Assembly (NCBI GenBank): GCA_017623295.1
Contig: JAGAPK010000033.1
Location: 151,860 to 215,859, forward strand
DNA length: 64,000 nucleotides
Reading direction: 5' to 3'
DNA from: Lachnospiraceae bacterium
GTDB lineage: Bacteria; Bacillota; Clostridia; Lachnospirales; Lachnospiraceae
The translations under genes were made by a program, and so were the position numbers. Under the pieces are notes generated by a model. It searched no databases. It was not told the DNA's origin and was given only the letters and a program-made list of their open reading frames with translations. How positions within the stretch are numbered: the stretch's first letter is position 1; each line of letters opens with the position of its first letter. Positions 16,810-25,016 of this stretch are shown here, in pieces.

Positions 16810-17358
16810 GTGGTCAATATTATTATAGCCCTTCCCAAACTGGAAGATGCCAAAGGCATTCGAAATGTTTTGATGAAAAACGGCTTTCCTGTAACAGCGG
16901 TATGTACGACGGGCGCACAGGTTTTAAGCCAGATTGACGAATGGAATGACGGGATTATTATATGTGGTTATAAGCTGACAGATATGATGTACTCAGGATT
17001 ACACGAATGCCTTCCGAAAGGTTTTGATATGTTGATGATGGCTTCGCAAAATGTTATGAACGATTGTCTGGATAATAACATTGTCTGTCTTTCTATGCCG
17101 CTTAAGGTACATGATCTGGTAAATACGGTATCCATGATGACACAGGCGATTATGCGCCGGCGGAAAAAAGCGAAATTAAAACCAAAAGAACGTAACGATG
17201 AAGAACGTGCCTTGATTAAAGAGGCAAAAGAACTTTTAATGAATCGTAACAATATGACCGAAGAAGAGGCTCATCGCTATATCCAGAAGTGTAGCATGGA
17301 CAGTTGTACCAATATGGTGGAAACAGCACAAATGGTCTTGTCTATGATGAAAGCATAA
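16810..17358 (+). CDS. ANTAR-domain RNA-binding antiterminator with degenerate receiver
   Basis: A 182-residue protein starting at GTG 16810 after AGGAGGTG. The C-terminal about 60 residues (ERALIKEAKELLMNRNNMTEEEAHRYIQKCSMD...) form the three-helix ANTAR domain, which binds paired hairpins in nascent RNA and prevents termination. The N-terminal part is a receiver-like fold, but the usual acidic pair after strand 1 is replaced (IIIALPKLEDA) and the phospho-acceptor Asp position reads Cys (DGIIICGYKL), so phosphorylation is unlikely. Position behind glnA implies nitrogen control of its own operon. Confidence 0.85.
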   Translation: MVNIIIALPKLEDAKGIRNVLMKNGFPVTAVCTTGAQVLSQIDEWNDGIIICGYKLTDMMYSGLHECLPKGFDMLMMASQNVMNDCLDNNIVCLSMPLKVHDLVNTVSMMTQAIMRRRKKAKLKPKERNDEERALIKEAKELLMNRNNMTEEEAHRYIQKCSMDSCTNMVETAQMVLSMMKA

Positions 17359-17451
17359 GCTACAATGTATAAAGGTGACCGGAGCAGGTGGCAGAATAAA
17401 GCAATAGAATCAAGCAATGGGAAAAGTGATAGAAAAATAATAGGAAAAGCG

Positions 17452-18504
17452 ATGAAATCAGAAAAAGAACGAGTCAGAATTGCGGATATTGCCGAGGAAC
17501 TTGGTGTCAGTACGGCAACGGTATCAAATGTAATTCATGGAAAAACAAAGAAAATATCGGATAGGACTGTGAGAAAAGTACAGCAGCTTCTGGAAGAACG
17601 ACAATACATTCCGAGTATGGCGGGAATATTGTTAGCACAGAATGATTCCAAAATTATTTGTGTTGTTATCAATGACCATGAGAAATACGAGAAAAGAGTC
17701 TTACAGGATGCTTTTGTCGTTGGTAGTATTGATTATCTGGCAGAAGTGATTGAGCAGACAGGCTTTTTCATGATGCTAAAGAAAACGGATAATATTCAGG
17801 ACATTGTGCGTTATGCATCGATGTGGAATATGGCAGGACTTGTGCTAATTGGCTTTTGTGAGCAGGATTATGAAGATTTGCGTGATAGGATGCACATACC
17901 GTTTGTTGTATATGATGGTTTTGCGAAAGAGGTAGATCGTTATGCGATTATCGGCATCGATGATTTTGCAGGAGGCTATCAGATGGGAAACTATCTCTTG
18001 CAAATGGGACATGAAAAAATTCTGTTTGCGGCAGATAATGATGAAAGCATGGATCATGAGCGATATTTAGGTTTGCAGCAGGCAGTAAAAGAGCATATTG
18101 AAAAAGAAAGTGGTGCGGACGGAGCAGAAGCAAATTTCTTGCTGCTTCCAATGCAGAAAGAAGAGAGAATGCTTTTTTACCAAAACCATATGGACATGAT
18201 AAAAAGTCACACAGCATTGTTTTGTGCTTCGGATGCTTATGCGATTGAATTGATGAATTATTTAATTGATGTTGGTATGAAAATACCGGAGGATATTTCA
18301 ATCGTCGGTTTTGATGATATTCCGGACAGTACGATTGTACGCCCAAGACTTACGACGGTGCGGCAGGATATGAAGCAGCGTGCACGGATGACAATGGAGG
18401 TACTAAGTGCATGGCGGGATGGTACTCCATTTGAAAAAAATATTCGGCTTCCGGTAAATGTTGTAGAACGTGATAGTGTAAAAAATATACAAAAACATTC
18501 CTGA
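17452..18504 (+). CDS. LacI-family transcriptional regulator
   Basis: The N-terminal HTH is clear (VRIADIAEELGVSTATVSNVIHG, then the hinge region LLEERQYIPSMAG), followed by a periplasmic-binding-protein-like sensor domain ending in the ISIVGFDDIPDSTIVRPRLTTVRQDM signature. ATG 17452 with AGGAAAAG upstream gives 350 residues; the frame is open to 17365 but that extension is not typical. The ligand is unknown and no sugar operon is adjacent. It lies 93 bases after the ANTAR gene and ends in its own terminator. Confidence 0.9.
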   Translation: MKSEKERVRIADIAEELGVSTATVSNVIHGKTKKISDRTVRKVQQLLEERQYIPSMAGILLAQNDSKIICVVINDHEKYEKRVLQDAFVVGSIDYLAEVIEQTGFFMMLKKTDNIQDIVRYASMWNMAGLVLIGFCEQDYEDLRDRMHIPFVVYDGFAKEVDRYAIIGIDDFAGGYQMGNYLLQMGHEKILFAADNDESMDHERYLGLQQAVKEHIEKESGADGAEANFLLLPMQKEERMLFYQNHMDMIKSHTALFCASDAYAIELMNYLIDVGMKIPEDISIVGFDDIPDSTIVRPRLTTVRQDMKQRARMTMEVLSAWRDGTPFEKNIRLPVNVVERDSVKNIQKHS

Positions 18505-18521
18505 AAATGGAATGTTTTTTT
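18494..18521 (+). terminator. Terminator overlapping the end of the LacI-type gene
   Basis: AACATTCC and GGAATGTT flank a loop that contains the TGA stop; seven T residues follow. The 5' arm is part of the coding sequence. Confidence 0.8.
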
Positions 18522-18545
18522 GTTAGAGGTTATGCGTTTAACCTA

Positions 18546-18612
18546 TTGTAAAATAGGGATTCTGTGATATGATTTTCTTAGAAATACAAATATTACCAAC
18601 CGGTTGGTAATA
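18546..18612 (+). promoter_or_regulatory. MATE gene promoter with perfect 22-bp palindromic operator
   Basis: TTGTAA (18546-18551), 16 bases, TATGAT (18568-18573), with TG before the -10. Downstream at 18591-18612 is a perfect palindrome, arms TATTACCAACC and GGTTGGTAATA, ending just before the ribosome site. Its TTACCAACCGGTTGGTAA core is the shape of TetR/AcrR-family operators. No TetR gene lies in the neighbourhood, so the repressor is encoded elsewhere. Confidence 0.7.
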
Positions 18613-18636
18613 TGGTAGAAGGAGATTATATCTGTT

Positions 18637-20037
18637 ATGAAAAAAGGAAATGGTATAAAGGATAATTTTTTTAAAGATTCTGTTCTAAAGATTGCGTTGC
18701 CGGTTACGTTGCAAAGTATTTTTCAGGCATCCTTTAGTGTAGTCGATCAGGTTATGATTGGACAGCTCGGAAGTGTGAGTGTAGCAGGAATCGGACTTGG
18801 TTCAAAATTTGCCTCTTTGTTCAGCGTGGTAATCAGCGCAGTGGCAACCGCAGCGGGCATTATGATTGCGCAGTATGTGGGCAGCAAAAGTAAGAAAGGT
18901 ATTCAGAAAAGTTTTCTTTTCAATACGGCAATTGCATTTGCGATAGCGGTGGTATTTACCTTGTTATCATTGGTTGTTCCGGAATTGATTATGTCGGCTT
19001 ATTCCGAGGATGAAGCGACAATTCTGGCAGCAGCACAGTATTTATGGATTTTAGCTTTTGGATTTATTCCTATGGTAGTTTCCTTGTTCCTATCAACGTT
19101 GCTTCGCAGTACCGGACTTGCCAAATTACCGATGTATGGCAGTGTGCTTTCCATTGTGATTAATGTCGTTTTGGATTACCTTATGATATTCGGAAAAGCC
19201 GGATTCCCTGTCATGGGAATTGCCGGTGCAGCATGGGCAACGACCATTGCAAGAATAATAGAGGCATTGTGGTTAGTAGGATGTCTGATTTTTGCATTGA
19301 AATCGGGTAAATGGAACTGGGGAATTACGGCGCAGACGGTACAGGAAGAAGACACAAAAGAGGAGATAGCAAAAGAGAATGAACAAAAATCATTCGGACA
19401 GATATTGATTCCAATTTTGTTACCTATTTTACTGTGCGAATTCTTATGGAGTCTTGGTGAAAATATATATGCGGTTATTTATGGCAGAATGGGAACGGAA
19501 GACTGCGCAGCCATGACATTGATTAATCCGATACAGTCACTTGTAATTGGTGCACTCAGCGGTATTTCTGCGGCAGCAGGCATCATTATTGGTAAGCTGC
19601 TTGGTGAAGGCAGTTATGAAGAAGCCTATGCCCGTTCCAAATCGTTGATGAAATATGGTCTGATTGGTTCCGCAGCTCTTTCCGCGCTGGTATTGCTTGG
19701 TGCTCAGTATTATGTACAGATTTTCCAGGTGGAGGAACAGGTTAAGACACTGACTGTATATATTTTGGTAGCTTATGCATTGATTTCTCCGGTAAAAGTA
19801 CAGAATATGATTCTGGGCGGCGGTATTTTGCGAAGCGGCGGACAGACAAAATATGTGTTGATGGTAGATACTATCGGAACATGGTGCTTCGGCATTCCAC
19901 TTGGGTTACTGGCAGCATTTGTGCTGCACTTGCCGATTTATCAGGTGTATTTCATACTTTCTCTGGAAGAATGTATTCGTTTGGGAATTTCATGGGTAAT
20001 ATTCCGAAGACGGAAATGGATGAAAAACATTGCATAA
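18637..20037 (+). CDS. MATE-family multidrug efflux transporter
   Basis: A 466-residue, 12-helix antiporter in two homologous halves. The first half opens VLKIALPVTLQSIFQASFSVVDQVMIGQLGS and the second ILLPILLCEFLWSLGENIYAVIYGRMG, both typical of NorM/DinF-like MATE proteins that expel cationic compounds with Na+ or H+ uptake. A hydrophilic loop rich in Glu and Lys joins the halves around residues 230-250. AGAAGGAG lies upstream of ATG 18637. A palindromic operator upstream implies induction by an effector. Confidence 0.93.
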   Translation: MKKGNGIKDNFFKDSVLKIALPVTLQSIFQASFSVVDQVMIGQLGSVSVAGIGLGSKFASLFSVVISAVATAAGIMIAQYVGSKSKKGIQKSFLFNTAIAFAIAVVFTLLSLVVPELIMSAYSEDEATILAAAQYLWILAFGFIPMVVSLFLSTLLRSTGLAKLPMYGSVLSIVINVVLDYLMIFGKAGFPVMGIAGAAWATTIARIIEALWLVGCLIFALKSGKWNWGITAQTVQEEDTKEEIAKENEQKSFGQILIPILLPILLCEFLWSLGENIYAVIYGRMGTEDCAAMTLINPIQSLVIGALSGISAAAGIIIGKLLGEGSYEEAYARSKSLMKYGLIGSAALSALVLLGAQYYVQIFQVEEQVKTLTVYILVAYALISPVKVQNMILGGGILRSGGQTKYVLMVDTIGTWCFGIPLGLLAAFVLHLPIYQVYFILSLEECIRLGISWVIFRRRKWMKNIA

Positions 20038-20104
20038 TTTTATTCGAGCATTTTTTGCATAGTTATATGCATTTACTAAGCTTTTAAAGTACCCACTTTT
20101 TCTA

Positions 20105-20167
20105 TATAATATTGGCAGAAGAAAGGTCGTGATTGTGTTGTCATGTTTCTTCTGCCAATATTTTTTT
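20105..20167 (+). terminator. Strong terminator after the MATE gene, overlapping a -10 box
   Basis: A perfect 16-bp stem, arms ATATTGGCAGAAGAAA (20109-20124) and TTTCTTCTGCCAATAT (20146-20161), is followed by seven T. A TATAAT at 20105-20110 (with TTTAAA 16 bases upstream) overlaps the first arm. Transcripts from that promoter would begin within the arm and escape the terminator, while read-through from the MATE gene would stop. Confidence 0.85.
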
Positions 20168-20208
20168 GTAATCAGGAAAACATATCACAGGTAGAAAGGG
20201 GTTTTTCT

Positions 20209-21048
20209 ATGAAGTTTACCAAAATGCATGGTTGTGGCAATGATTATATTTATATCAATGGTTTTACCGAAAAAATAGCACAGGATAAAAAGCCTGAACT
20301 GGTACAGAAAATCAGTGACAGACATTTTGGAATCGGTGGGGATGGCGCTATTTTCATCAATCCTTCAACCGAAGCAGATTTCGAGATGGAAATGTACAAT
20401 GCAGACGGTAGCAGAGCCGAGATGTGTGGTAACGGAATCCGCTGTGTAGCAAAATATGTGTACGACAAAGGGCTGACGGATAAAACCAATATCAGTATTA
20501 TCAGCTGCGGAAAGGTAAAATATCTTGAGCTTTTCTTAAAAGATGGCAAAGTAGATACCGTGAAGGTAAATATGGGTGCACCGATACTTTGTCCTGAAGA
20601 AATTCCGGTAACAATAGAAAGCCAAAAAGAAAAAGTAGTAAATGAGCCAATTACGGTTTTGGATAAAGAATATAAAATGACATGTGTGTCAATGGGAAAT
20701 CCTCATGCTGTTATTTTTATGGATGATGTAGAAAATCTGGCGATTGAACAGATTGGTCCATATTTTGAAAATCATAAATATTTTCCGAAAAGAACCAATA
20801 CAGAATTTGTGAAAATAATTGATAGAAAAACAGTACAGATGCGTGTGTGGGAAAGAGGTACCGGTGAAACACTTGCCTGTGGAACCGGATGCTGTGCAAC
20901 GGTGGTAGCTTGTGTATTAAATGGTTTGACGGATGAGACAGTTACTGTTAAACTATTAGGTGGCGAAATTGATATCACATGGGACAGAGAAGCGAATCTG
21001 GTTTATATGACCGGACCGGCAACGACTGTATTCGATGGTGAGTATTAA
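20209..21048 (+). CDS. dapF: Diaminopimelate epimerase
   Basis: Converts LL- to meso-diaminopimelate for lysine and peptidoglycan. Both catalytic cysteines are present: C73 in EMCGNGIRC and C224 in ACGTGCC. The N-terminus MKFTKMHGCGNDYIYI fixes the start at ATG 20209 (279 residues) with GAAAGGGG upstream; the longer in-frame extension to 20143 would run through the terminator stem and is rejected. dapL follows 21 bases later. Confidence 0.96.
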   Translation: MKFTKMHGCGNDYIYINGFTEKIAQDKKPELVQKISDRHFGIGGDGAIFINPSTEADFEMEMYNADGSRAEMCGNGIRCVAKYVYDKGLTDKTNISIISCGKVKYLELFLKDGKVDTVKVNMGAPILCPEEIPVTIESQKEKVVNEPITVLDKEYKMTCVSMGNPHAVIFMDDVENLAIEQIGPYFENHKYFPKRTNTEFVKIIDRKTVQMRVWERGTGETLACGTGCCATVVACVLNGLTDETVTVKLLGGEIDITWDREANLVYMTGPATTVFDGEY

Positions 21049-21069
21049 ATACATTTAGTGGAGGACGAA

Positions 21070-22284
21070 ATGGTTAAAGTAAATGATAATTATTTGAAAT
21101 TACCTGGCAGTTACCTTTTTTCTACAATTGGTAAAAAAGTAAATGCATATGCAGCAGCAAATCCGGACAAGAAAATTATCCGTCTTGGTATCGGTGATGT
21201 TACACAGCCTTTATCTCCGGCTGTTATCAGTGCGCTTCACGGTGCAGTGGATGAGATGGCAGATGCCAAAACATTTCGTGGTTATGCACCGGATTTAGGA
21301 TATGAATTCCTTCGTAAAGCGATTGCTGACAATGATTATAAGGCAAGAGGATGTCAGATTGAAGCCGATGAAATTTTTGTTTCTGATGGTGCAAAATGTG
21401 ATTCCGGTAACATTCAGGAAATTTTCAGCATTGATAATAAAATCGCAGTTTGTGACCCGGTATATCCTGTTTATGTAGATACAAACGTTATGGCAGGCAG
21501 AACAGGTACTTATGATGCAGCAACAGGTAACTGGAGCGATGTTATTTATATGCCATGTACAGCAGACAATAATTTTGCACCGGAATTACCGAAGGAAGTA
21601 CCGGATTTGATTTATCTGTGTTTCCCAAATAATCCGACTGGTTCTACTATTACCAAAGCACAGTTACAGGAATGGGTTGATTATGCGAATAAAAACGGTT
21701 CTGTTATCATTTATGATGCCGCTTATGAAGCATATATTTCCGAAGAAGATGTTCCACATACCATTTATGAATGTGAAGGCGCAAGAACTTGTGCGATTGA
21801 ACTTCGTTCCTTCTCCAAAAATGCAGGATTTACCGGTGTACGTCTTGGCTTTACTGTAATTCCGAAAGAATTGAAGGTTGGAGATACTGCACTTCATGCG
21901 CTTTGGGCAAGAAGACATGGTACAAAATATAACGGAGCACCTTATATTATTCAGAGAGCCGGTGAAGCTGTTTATAGCGAAGCTGGTAAGAAAGAAACAA
22001 AAGAATTAGTTGCATATTATATGAAAAATGCAAAATATATTTTAGATGGTTTGAAATCTGCCGGATATACTGTTTCCGGTGGTGTAAATGCACCTTACAT
22101 CTGGTTAAAAGCACCAAACGGTATGACAAGTTGGGAGTTCTTTGATTATCTGCTTGAGAATGCAAATGTTGTTGGTACTCCGGGCTCTGGATTTGGACCA
22201 AGCGGCGAAACTTATTTCCGTTTGACAGCATTCGGAAGCTACGAAAATACCGTAGAAGCAGTAGACCGTTTGACAAAATTATAA
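21070..22284 (+). CDS. dapL: LL-diaminopimelate aminotransferase
   Basis: Makes LL-diaminopimelate directly from tetrahydrodipicolinate and glutamate, bypassing the acylated intermediates; the product is the substrate of the upstream epimerase. The family N-terminus ([21 protein letters not shown]) and the PLP lysine K250 in [15 protein letters not shown] are clear. ATG 21070 is chosen because TGGAGG lies just upstream (404 residues). The dapF-dapL pair is probably one operon and ends in a terminator. Confidence 0.96.
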   Translation: MVKVNDNYLKLPGSYLFSTIGKKVNAYAAANPDKKIIRLGIGDVTQPLSPAVISALHGAVDEMADAKTFRGYAPDLGYEFLRKAIADNDYKARGCQIEADEIFVSDGAKCDSGNIQEIFSIDNKIAVCDPVYPVYVDTNVMAGRTGTYDAATGNWSDVIYMPCTADNNFAPELPKEVPDLIYLCFPNNPTGSTITKAQLQEWVDYANKNGSVIIYDAAYEAYISEEDVPHTIYECEGARTCAIELRSFSKNAGFTGVRLGFTVIPKELKVGDTALHALWARRHGTKYNGAPYIIQRAGEAVYSEAGKKETKELVAYYMKNAKYILDGLKSAGYTVSGGVNAPYIWLKAPNGMTSWEFFDYLLENANVVGTPGSGFGPSGETYFRLTAFGSYENTVEAVDRLTKL

Positions 22285-22296
22285 TCGCGTGATAAC

Positions 22297-22341
22297 ATAT
22301 GTGAGTCTTTTCGAAAATTCGGAAAGGCTCATATTTATTTT
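22297..22341 (+). terminator. Terminator-like hairpin after dapL
   Basis: TATGTGAGTCTTTTCG pairs with CGGAAAGGCTCATA with a few G-U pairs; the tail ATTTATTTTA is only moderately T-rich. Confidence 0.55.
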
Positions 22342-22366
22342 ATGTGAAAAAGAGGAGAGGAAAATT

Positions 22367-23161
22367 ATGAAAAAGAAAAGTTTAGTATTTGCCTTATTGG
22401 CAAGCATGATGTTATCTATGACAGCATGTGGCAGTGATGCAGCAGAGACAGATGTGGAAGTAGAAACAGATGTTGAAGTAGAAACAGAAACCGAAGAAGA
22501 AACAGAAGCAGAATTAGAAGAAGAATTTGAAGTGAAAAAAGCAGAAGCCGAAGAAGTAGATGCGGTAGAAACTGATGCAGAAGATGCTGAAGCAGAAGAA
22601 GAGTCTGAAGAAGCAGAAGAGGAATCAACAGGTGATTACACAAAAGGAACTCTTGATGGTAACGTTTTTGAAAGCGAATGGATTGGAATTCGTTATGAAG
22701 CACCAGAAGGATATTCTTTATCCACAGAAGAGGAAATTGAAGAAGCACTTTTAGCTGGTGGCGAGCTTATGTTTGAAGGCGATGCAGAAGAAATCTTAGA
22801 TTATACAAAACTGACTACTGTTTATGAAATGATCGTACAGGAAAGCGAGTATGGTGATCCTAACGTAAGCTTAACAGTAGTAAAAACGCCTTATGATTCT
22901 AAGACATTTGTAGACGGAACTTTAGCGCAGGCACAGAATGTAGATGGTATGTCTATTACTTTGTTGAATGAAGAGGCAGAAATTGTAGAAGTTGCTGGTA
23001 AAGAATTTGAGAAATATGCAACAGAGATGGACTACAACGGATATATCATGTTACAGGATTATTACTTCACTCGCCAGGATGACAGAATGATTTATATGGT
23101 TCTGACTTATACAGATGAAGCTGCCGGTGAAGAAATTATGAGTGGTTTCTCAGCTTACTAA
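22367..23161 (+). CDS. Lipoprotein with long Glu-rich linker
   Basis: A 264-residue exported lipoprotein. The signal peptide MKKKSLVFALLASMMLSMTAC ends at the lipid-bearing Cys. Residues about 25-88 are an almost pure Glu/Ala/Thr/Val/Asp tract (VEVETDVEVETETEEETEAE...), then a compact domain starts at about 95 (FESEWIGIRYEAPEGYSLST). That domain recalls small PsbP/DUF-like surface domains, but I cannot name it. GAGGAGAGG precedes ATG 22367. It stands directly before the sigma factor gene and shares the acidic linker style with two proteins downstream. Confidence 0.8.
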   Translation: MKKKSLVFALLASMMLSMTACGSDAAETDVEVETDVEVETETEEETEAELEEEFEVKKAEAEEVDAVETDAEDAEAEEESEEAEEESTGDYTKGTLDGNVFESEWIGIRYEAPEGYSLSTEEEIEEALLAGGELMFEGDAEEILDYTKLTTVYEMIVQESEYGDPNVSLTVVKTPYDSKTFVDGTLAQAQNVDGMSITLLNEEAEIVEVAGKEFEKYATEMDYNGYIMLQDYYFTRQDDRMIYMVLTYTDEAAGEEIMSGFSAY

Positions 23162-23212
23162 TTATAGAAAGCAAGGTAATAGTATTTCTTGTTAAAAAAT
23201 AAAGATTGAAAG

Positions 23213-23256
23213 AAAAAGTATTCTTATCTACAATATGGATGAGAATACTTTTTTAT
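23213..23256 (+). terminator. Terminator between the lipoprotein and sigma factor genes
   Basis: AAAAAGTATTCTTATC and GATGAGAATACTTTTTT form an 11-bp core stem (one G-U pair) with a T tail. It ends 22 bases before the sigma factor start and may also act as an attenuator for it. Confidence 0.7.
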
Positions 23257-23277
23257 TTGATACGGAAAGGAATACGA

Positions 23278-23838
23278 ATGACAGATGTAGCATTTGAAGC
23301 AGCCATGCATCGAATCAGGCAAGGCGATAAGCAGGGGCTTCAAGAAATATATGAAGCTTATATTGGCTTGATTTATTCGATTGTAAAAGATGTTGTGCAT
23401 AATAAGGAAAGTGCCGAAGACATCACCAGTGACTTTTTTATAAAGTTGTGGGATAAAGCAGATTTATATAAAAGCGGCATGGGACATAAAACATGGATGA
23501 CAACGATAGCCAGAAATATGGCAATTGACTACTTGCGGAAATATCGCAGGGAAGAAGCCAGTGAATTGCTTGAGGAAATAGAACCAGAAGTGTTTGCCGG
23601 GCAGGAAGCCGAAAGTGACAGTCCGGTGGAACAGGAAGTTATCGCAGATTTAACTGTAAAAGAAGCATTGGCGAAACTAAAAGAAAATGAACGGCAGATT
23701 ATGAATATGAAAATTCTGGGTGATATGACTTTTCAGGAGATTGCCCAGTCGTTATCGGTTCCGATTGGAACGGTGACGTGGCGGTATCAGAACGCGGTTA
23801 AAAAATTAAGGAGGTGTGGTTATGGAACGGGATTTTGA
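23278..23838 (+). CDS. ECF-type RNA polymerase sigma factor
   Basis: A 186-residue sigma factor with only regions 2 and 4. Region 2 runs from about residue 20 (YEAYIGLIYSIVKDVVHNKESAEDITSDFFIKLWDKAD) through TWMTTIARNMAIDYLRKYRR; region 4 holds the HTH in FQEIAQSLSVPIGTVTWRYQNAVKKLRR. ATG 23278 has GGAAAGGAA upstream. The next gene overlaps by 17 bases and encodes a membrane protein that fits an anti-sigma factor, so the signal is probably sensed at the envelope. Target promoters are not identifiable here. Confidence 0.92.
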   Translation: MTDVAFEAAMHRIRQGDKQGLQEIYEAYIGLIYSIVKDVVHNKESAEDITSDFFIKLWDKADLYKSGMGHKTWMTTIARNMAIDYLRKYRREEASELLEEIEPEVFAGQEAESDSPVEQEVIADLTVKEALAKLKENERQIMNMKILGDMTFQEIAQSLSVPIGTVTWRYQNAVKKLRRCGYGTGF

Positions 23839-24898
23839 ACAGGAATTCAGACAATTGAAACAAGATGAAATACCGGATTTGTGGAACCGGATTGAAGCTG
23901 GTTTGTCCGAGAAACAGAAAACCACAGCTCAGACAGTAGGGGAACGTGTGATAGCAAGACAGGAAATTCCTGTAAAACAACCAGTCACCAAAAAGATTGC
24001 ATGGGGAAAATGGGCAACGCTGGCTGCGGCTATTGTTTGTTGTATCATAGCGATTCCTGCAATTTCCTTGACGATGACAAGGAGTACCAGTGAATCTGAA
24101 GTATATGAAACAACTGAGGAATGTGCAGAAGAGGAAACAAGTGCAGAAGAGGAAACAAGTGCAGAAGAGAAAATAAGTGTAGCAGAGGAAACAAACGCAG
24201 AAGAGGAAATAAGTACAGAAGAGTTTATTGCGGAAGATGCAGCAAGTGATGAGGCTCCGATGGAATCAGCATCCGCAGAAATCGAGGAAGCTGCGAAACC
24301 GTCAAAAGAGAGTTTGCTTTCCAGAAAGCTTGAATATAATACATTTTTAGAGCAATACGAAGATGAACTGGAATACCTTCGTATTTATGCATATTCAGCG
24401 GAGTCTGAACTGATTGAACGGGAAGATGCCTTTGAACTAACAAATGCCTATGTGACCAAGCATTATTACTTAGATGCAGAAGTTGTTGAACATGCCAAAG
24501 TTGGGGATGTTATTACGATTCAGGGGATAGATTATACGATTCAGATGATGGACCCGAACGCAACCGGATATAGTGTTACCTTACAGATGGATGAGAATGC
24601 AGAGTTACAGGAAGAACAATATGTATATCCGGATATTTATGCATTTGAAAGGACCAAAGATGGTAAGCATTACGTCATACTTTTCTGTTCGGATGATTAT
24701 GTTTCAGAAGAAATATATGCAGGCTCGGTATTCTTTGATAAAGAATGTATTCTGAACGGATATTATCAGGGAGAAATATGTGATGTCTTGTTAAGCGAAT
24801 ATTATGCAAATGAAGAATATCCGTATATTTCGATTATGAGTTTTGAAATCACCAAAGATGGTTTGATTCGGGCTTTCCAGAACCAGATTGCAGGCTAA
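23822..24898 (+). CDS. Candidate membrane anti-sigma factor with repeat-rich linker
   Basis: A 358-residue single-pass protein translated in overlap with the sigma gene (ATG 23822, AGGAGGT 7 bases upstream). The N-terminal about 60 residues are cytoplasmic (FRQLKQDEIPDLWNRIEAGL, a short helix typical of clostridial anti-sigma N-termini). One helix follows (about 65-85, ATLAAAIVCCIIAIPAISL), then a Glu/Thr/Ser linker with an imperfect six-residue repeat, then an exported C-terminal domain of about 190 residues that I do not recognise. Function is inferred from position and topology; the canonical HXXXCXXC zinc motif is absent. Confidence 0.65.
   Translation: MERDFEQEFRQLKQDEIPDLWNRIEAGLSEKQKTTAQTVGERVIARQEIPVKQPVTKKIAWGKWATLAAAIVCCIIAIPAISLTMTRSTSESEVYETTEECAEEETSAEEETSAEEKISVAEETNAEEEISTEEFIAEDAASDEAPMESASAEIEEAAKPSKESLLSRKLEYNTFLEQYEDELEYLRIYAYSAESELIEREDAFELTNAYVTKHYYLDAEVVEHAKVGDVITIQGIDYTIQMMDPNATGYSVTLQMDENAELQEEQYVYPDIYAFERTKDGKHYVILFCSDDYVSEEIYAGSVFFDKECILNGYYQGEICDVLLSEYYANEEYPYISIMSFEITKDGLIRAFQNQIAG
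24122..24225 (+). repeat. Degenerate 18-base tandem repeat in the anti-sigma gene
   Basis: About six imperfect copies of a unit like AGTGCAGAAGAGGAAACA, in frame, encode the (A/T)EEE(T/I)S linker. Copy number may vary between strains. Confidence 0.75.
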
Positions 24899-24965
24899 GA
24901 AAGAGTTACTAAAAAATTTTTTTAAAAAAAGTAAAAAAATACCATAAAAAAGATTCCTCTCATTC

Positions 24966-25000
24966 GTATCTTTTGTATCAGAACATGATACATAGGATAC
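24966..25000 (+). promoter_or_regulatory. Four-half-site dyad just before the VWA lipoprotein gene
   Basis: GTATC occurs at 24966-24970 and 24975-24979, and its complement GATAC at 24987-24991 and 24996-25000. Gaps are 4, 7 and 4 bases, so the array is symmetric. As DNA it could bind a dimer-of-dimers; as RNA it folds into a 14-position stem with one mismatch and the loop AGAACAT, right before the GGGAGG ribosome site. Confidence 0.55.
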
Positions 25001-25016
25001 AAGGGAGGAATTTTTT

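Noticed and set aside
20143-20208. Upstream in-frame extension of dapF
   Set aside because: It would be translated from inside a strong terminator stem and adds residues absent from the family; ATG 20209 has a proper ribosome site and the conserved MKFTKMHG start.
24122-24225. CRISPR array or mobile repeat
   Set aside because: The units are 18-base, imperfect, in frame and without spacers; they encode a protein linker. No CRISPR array is seen in the window.
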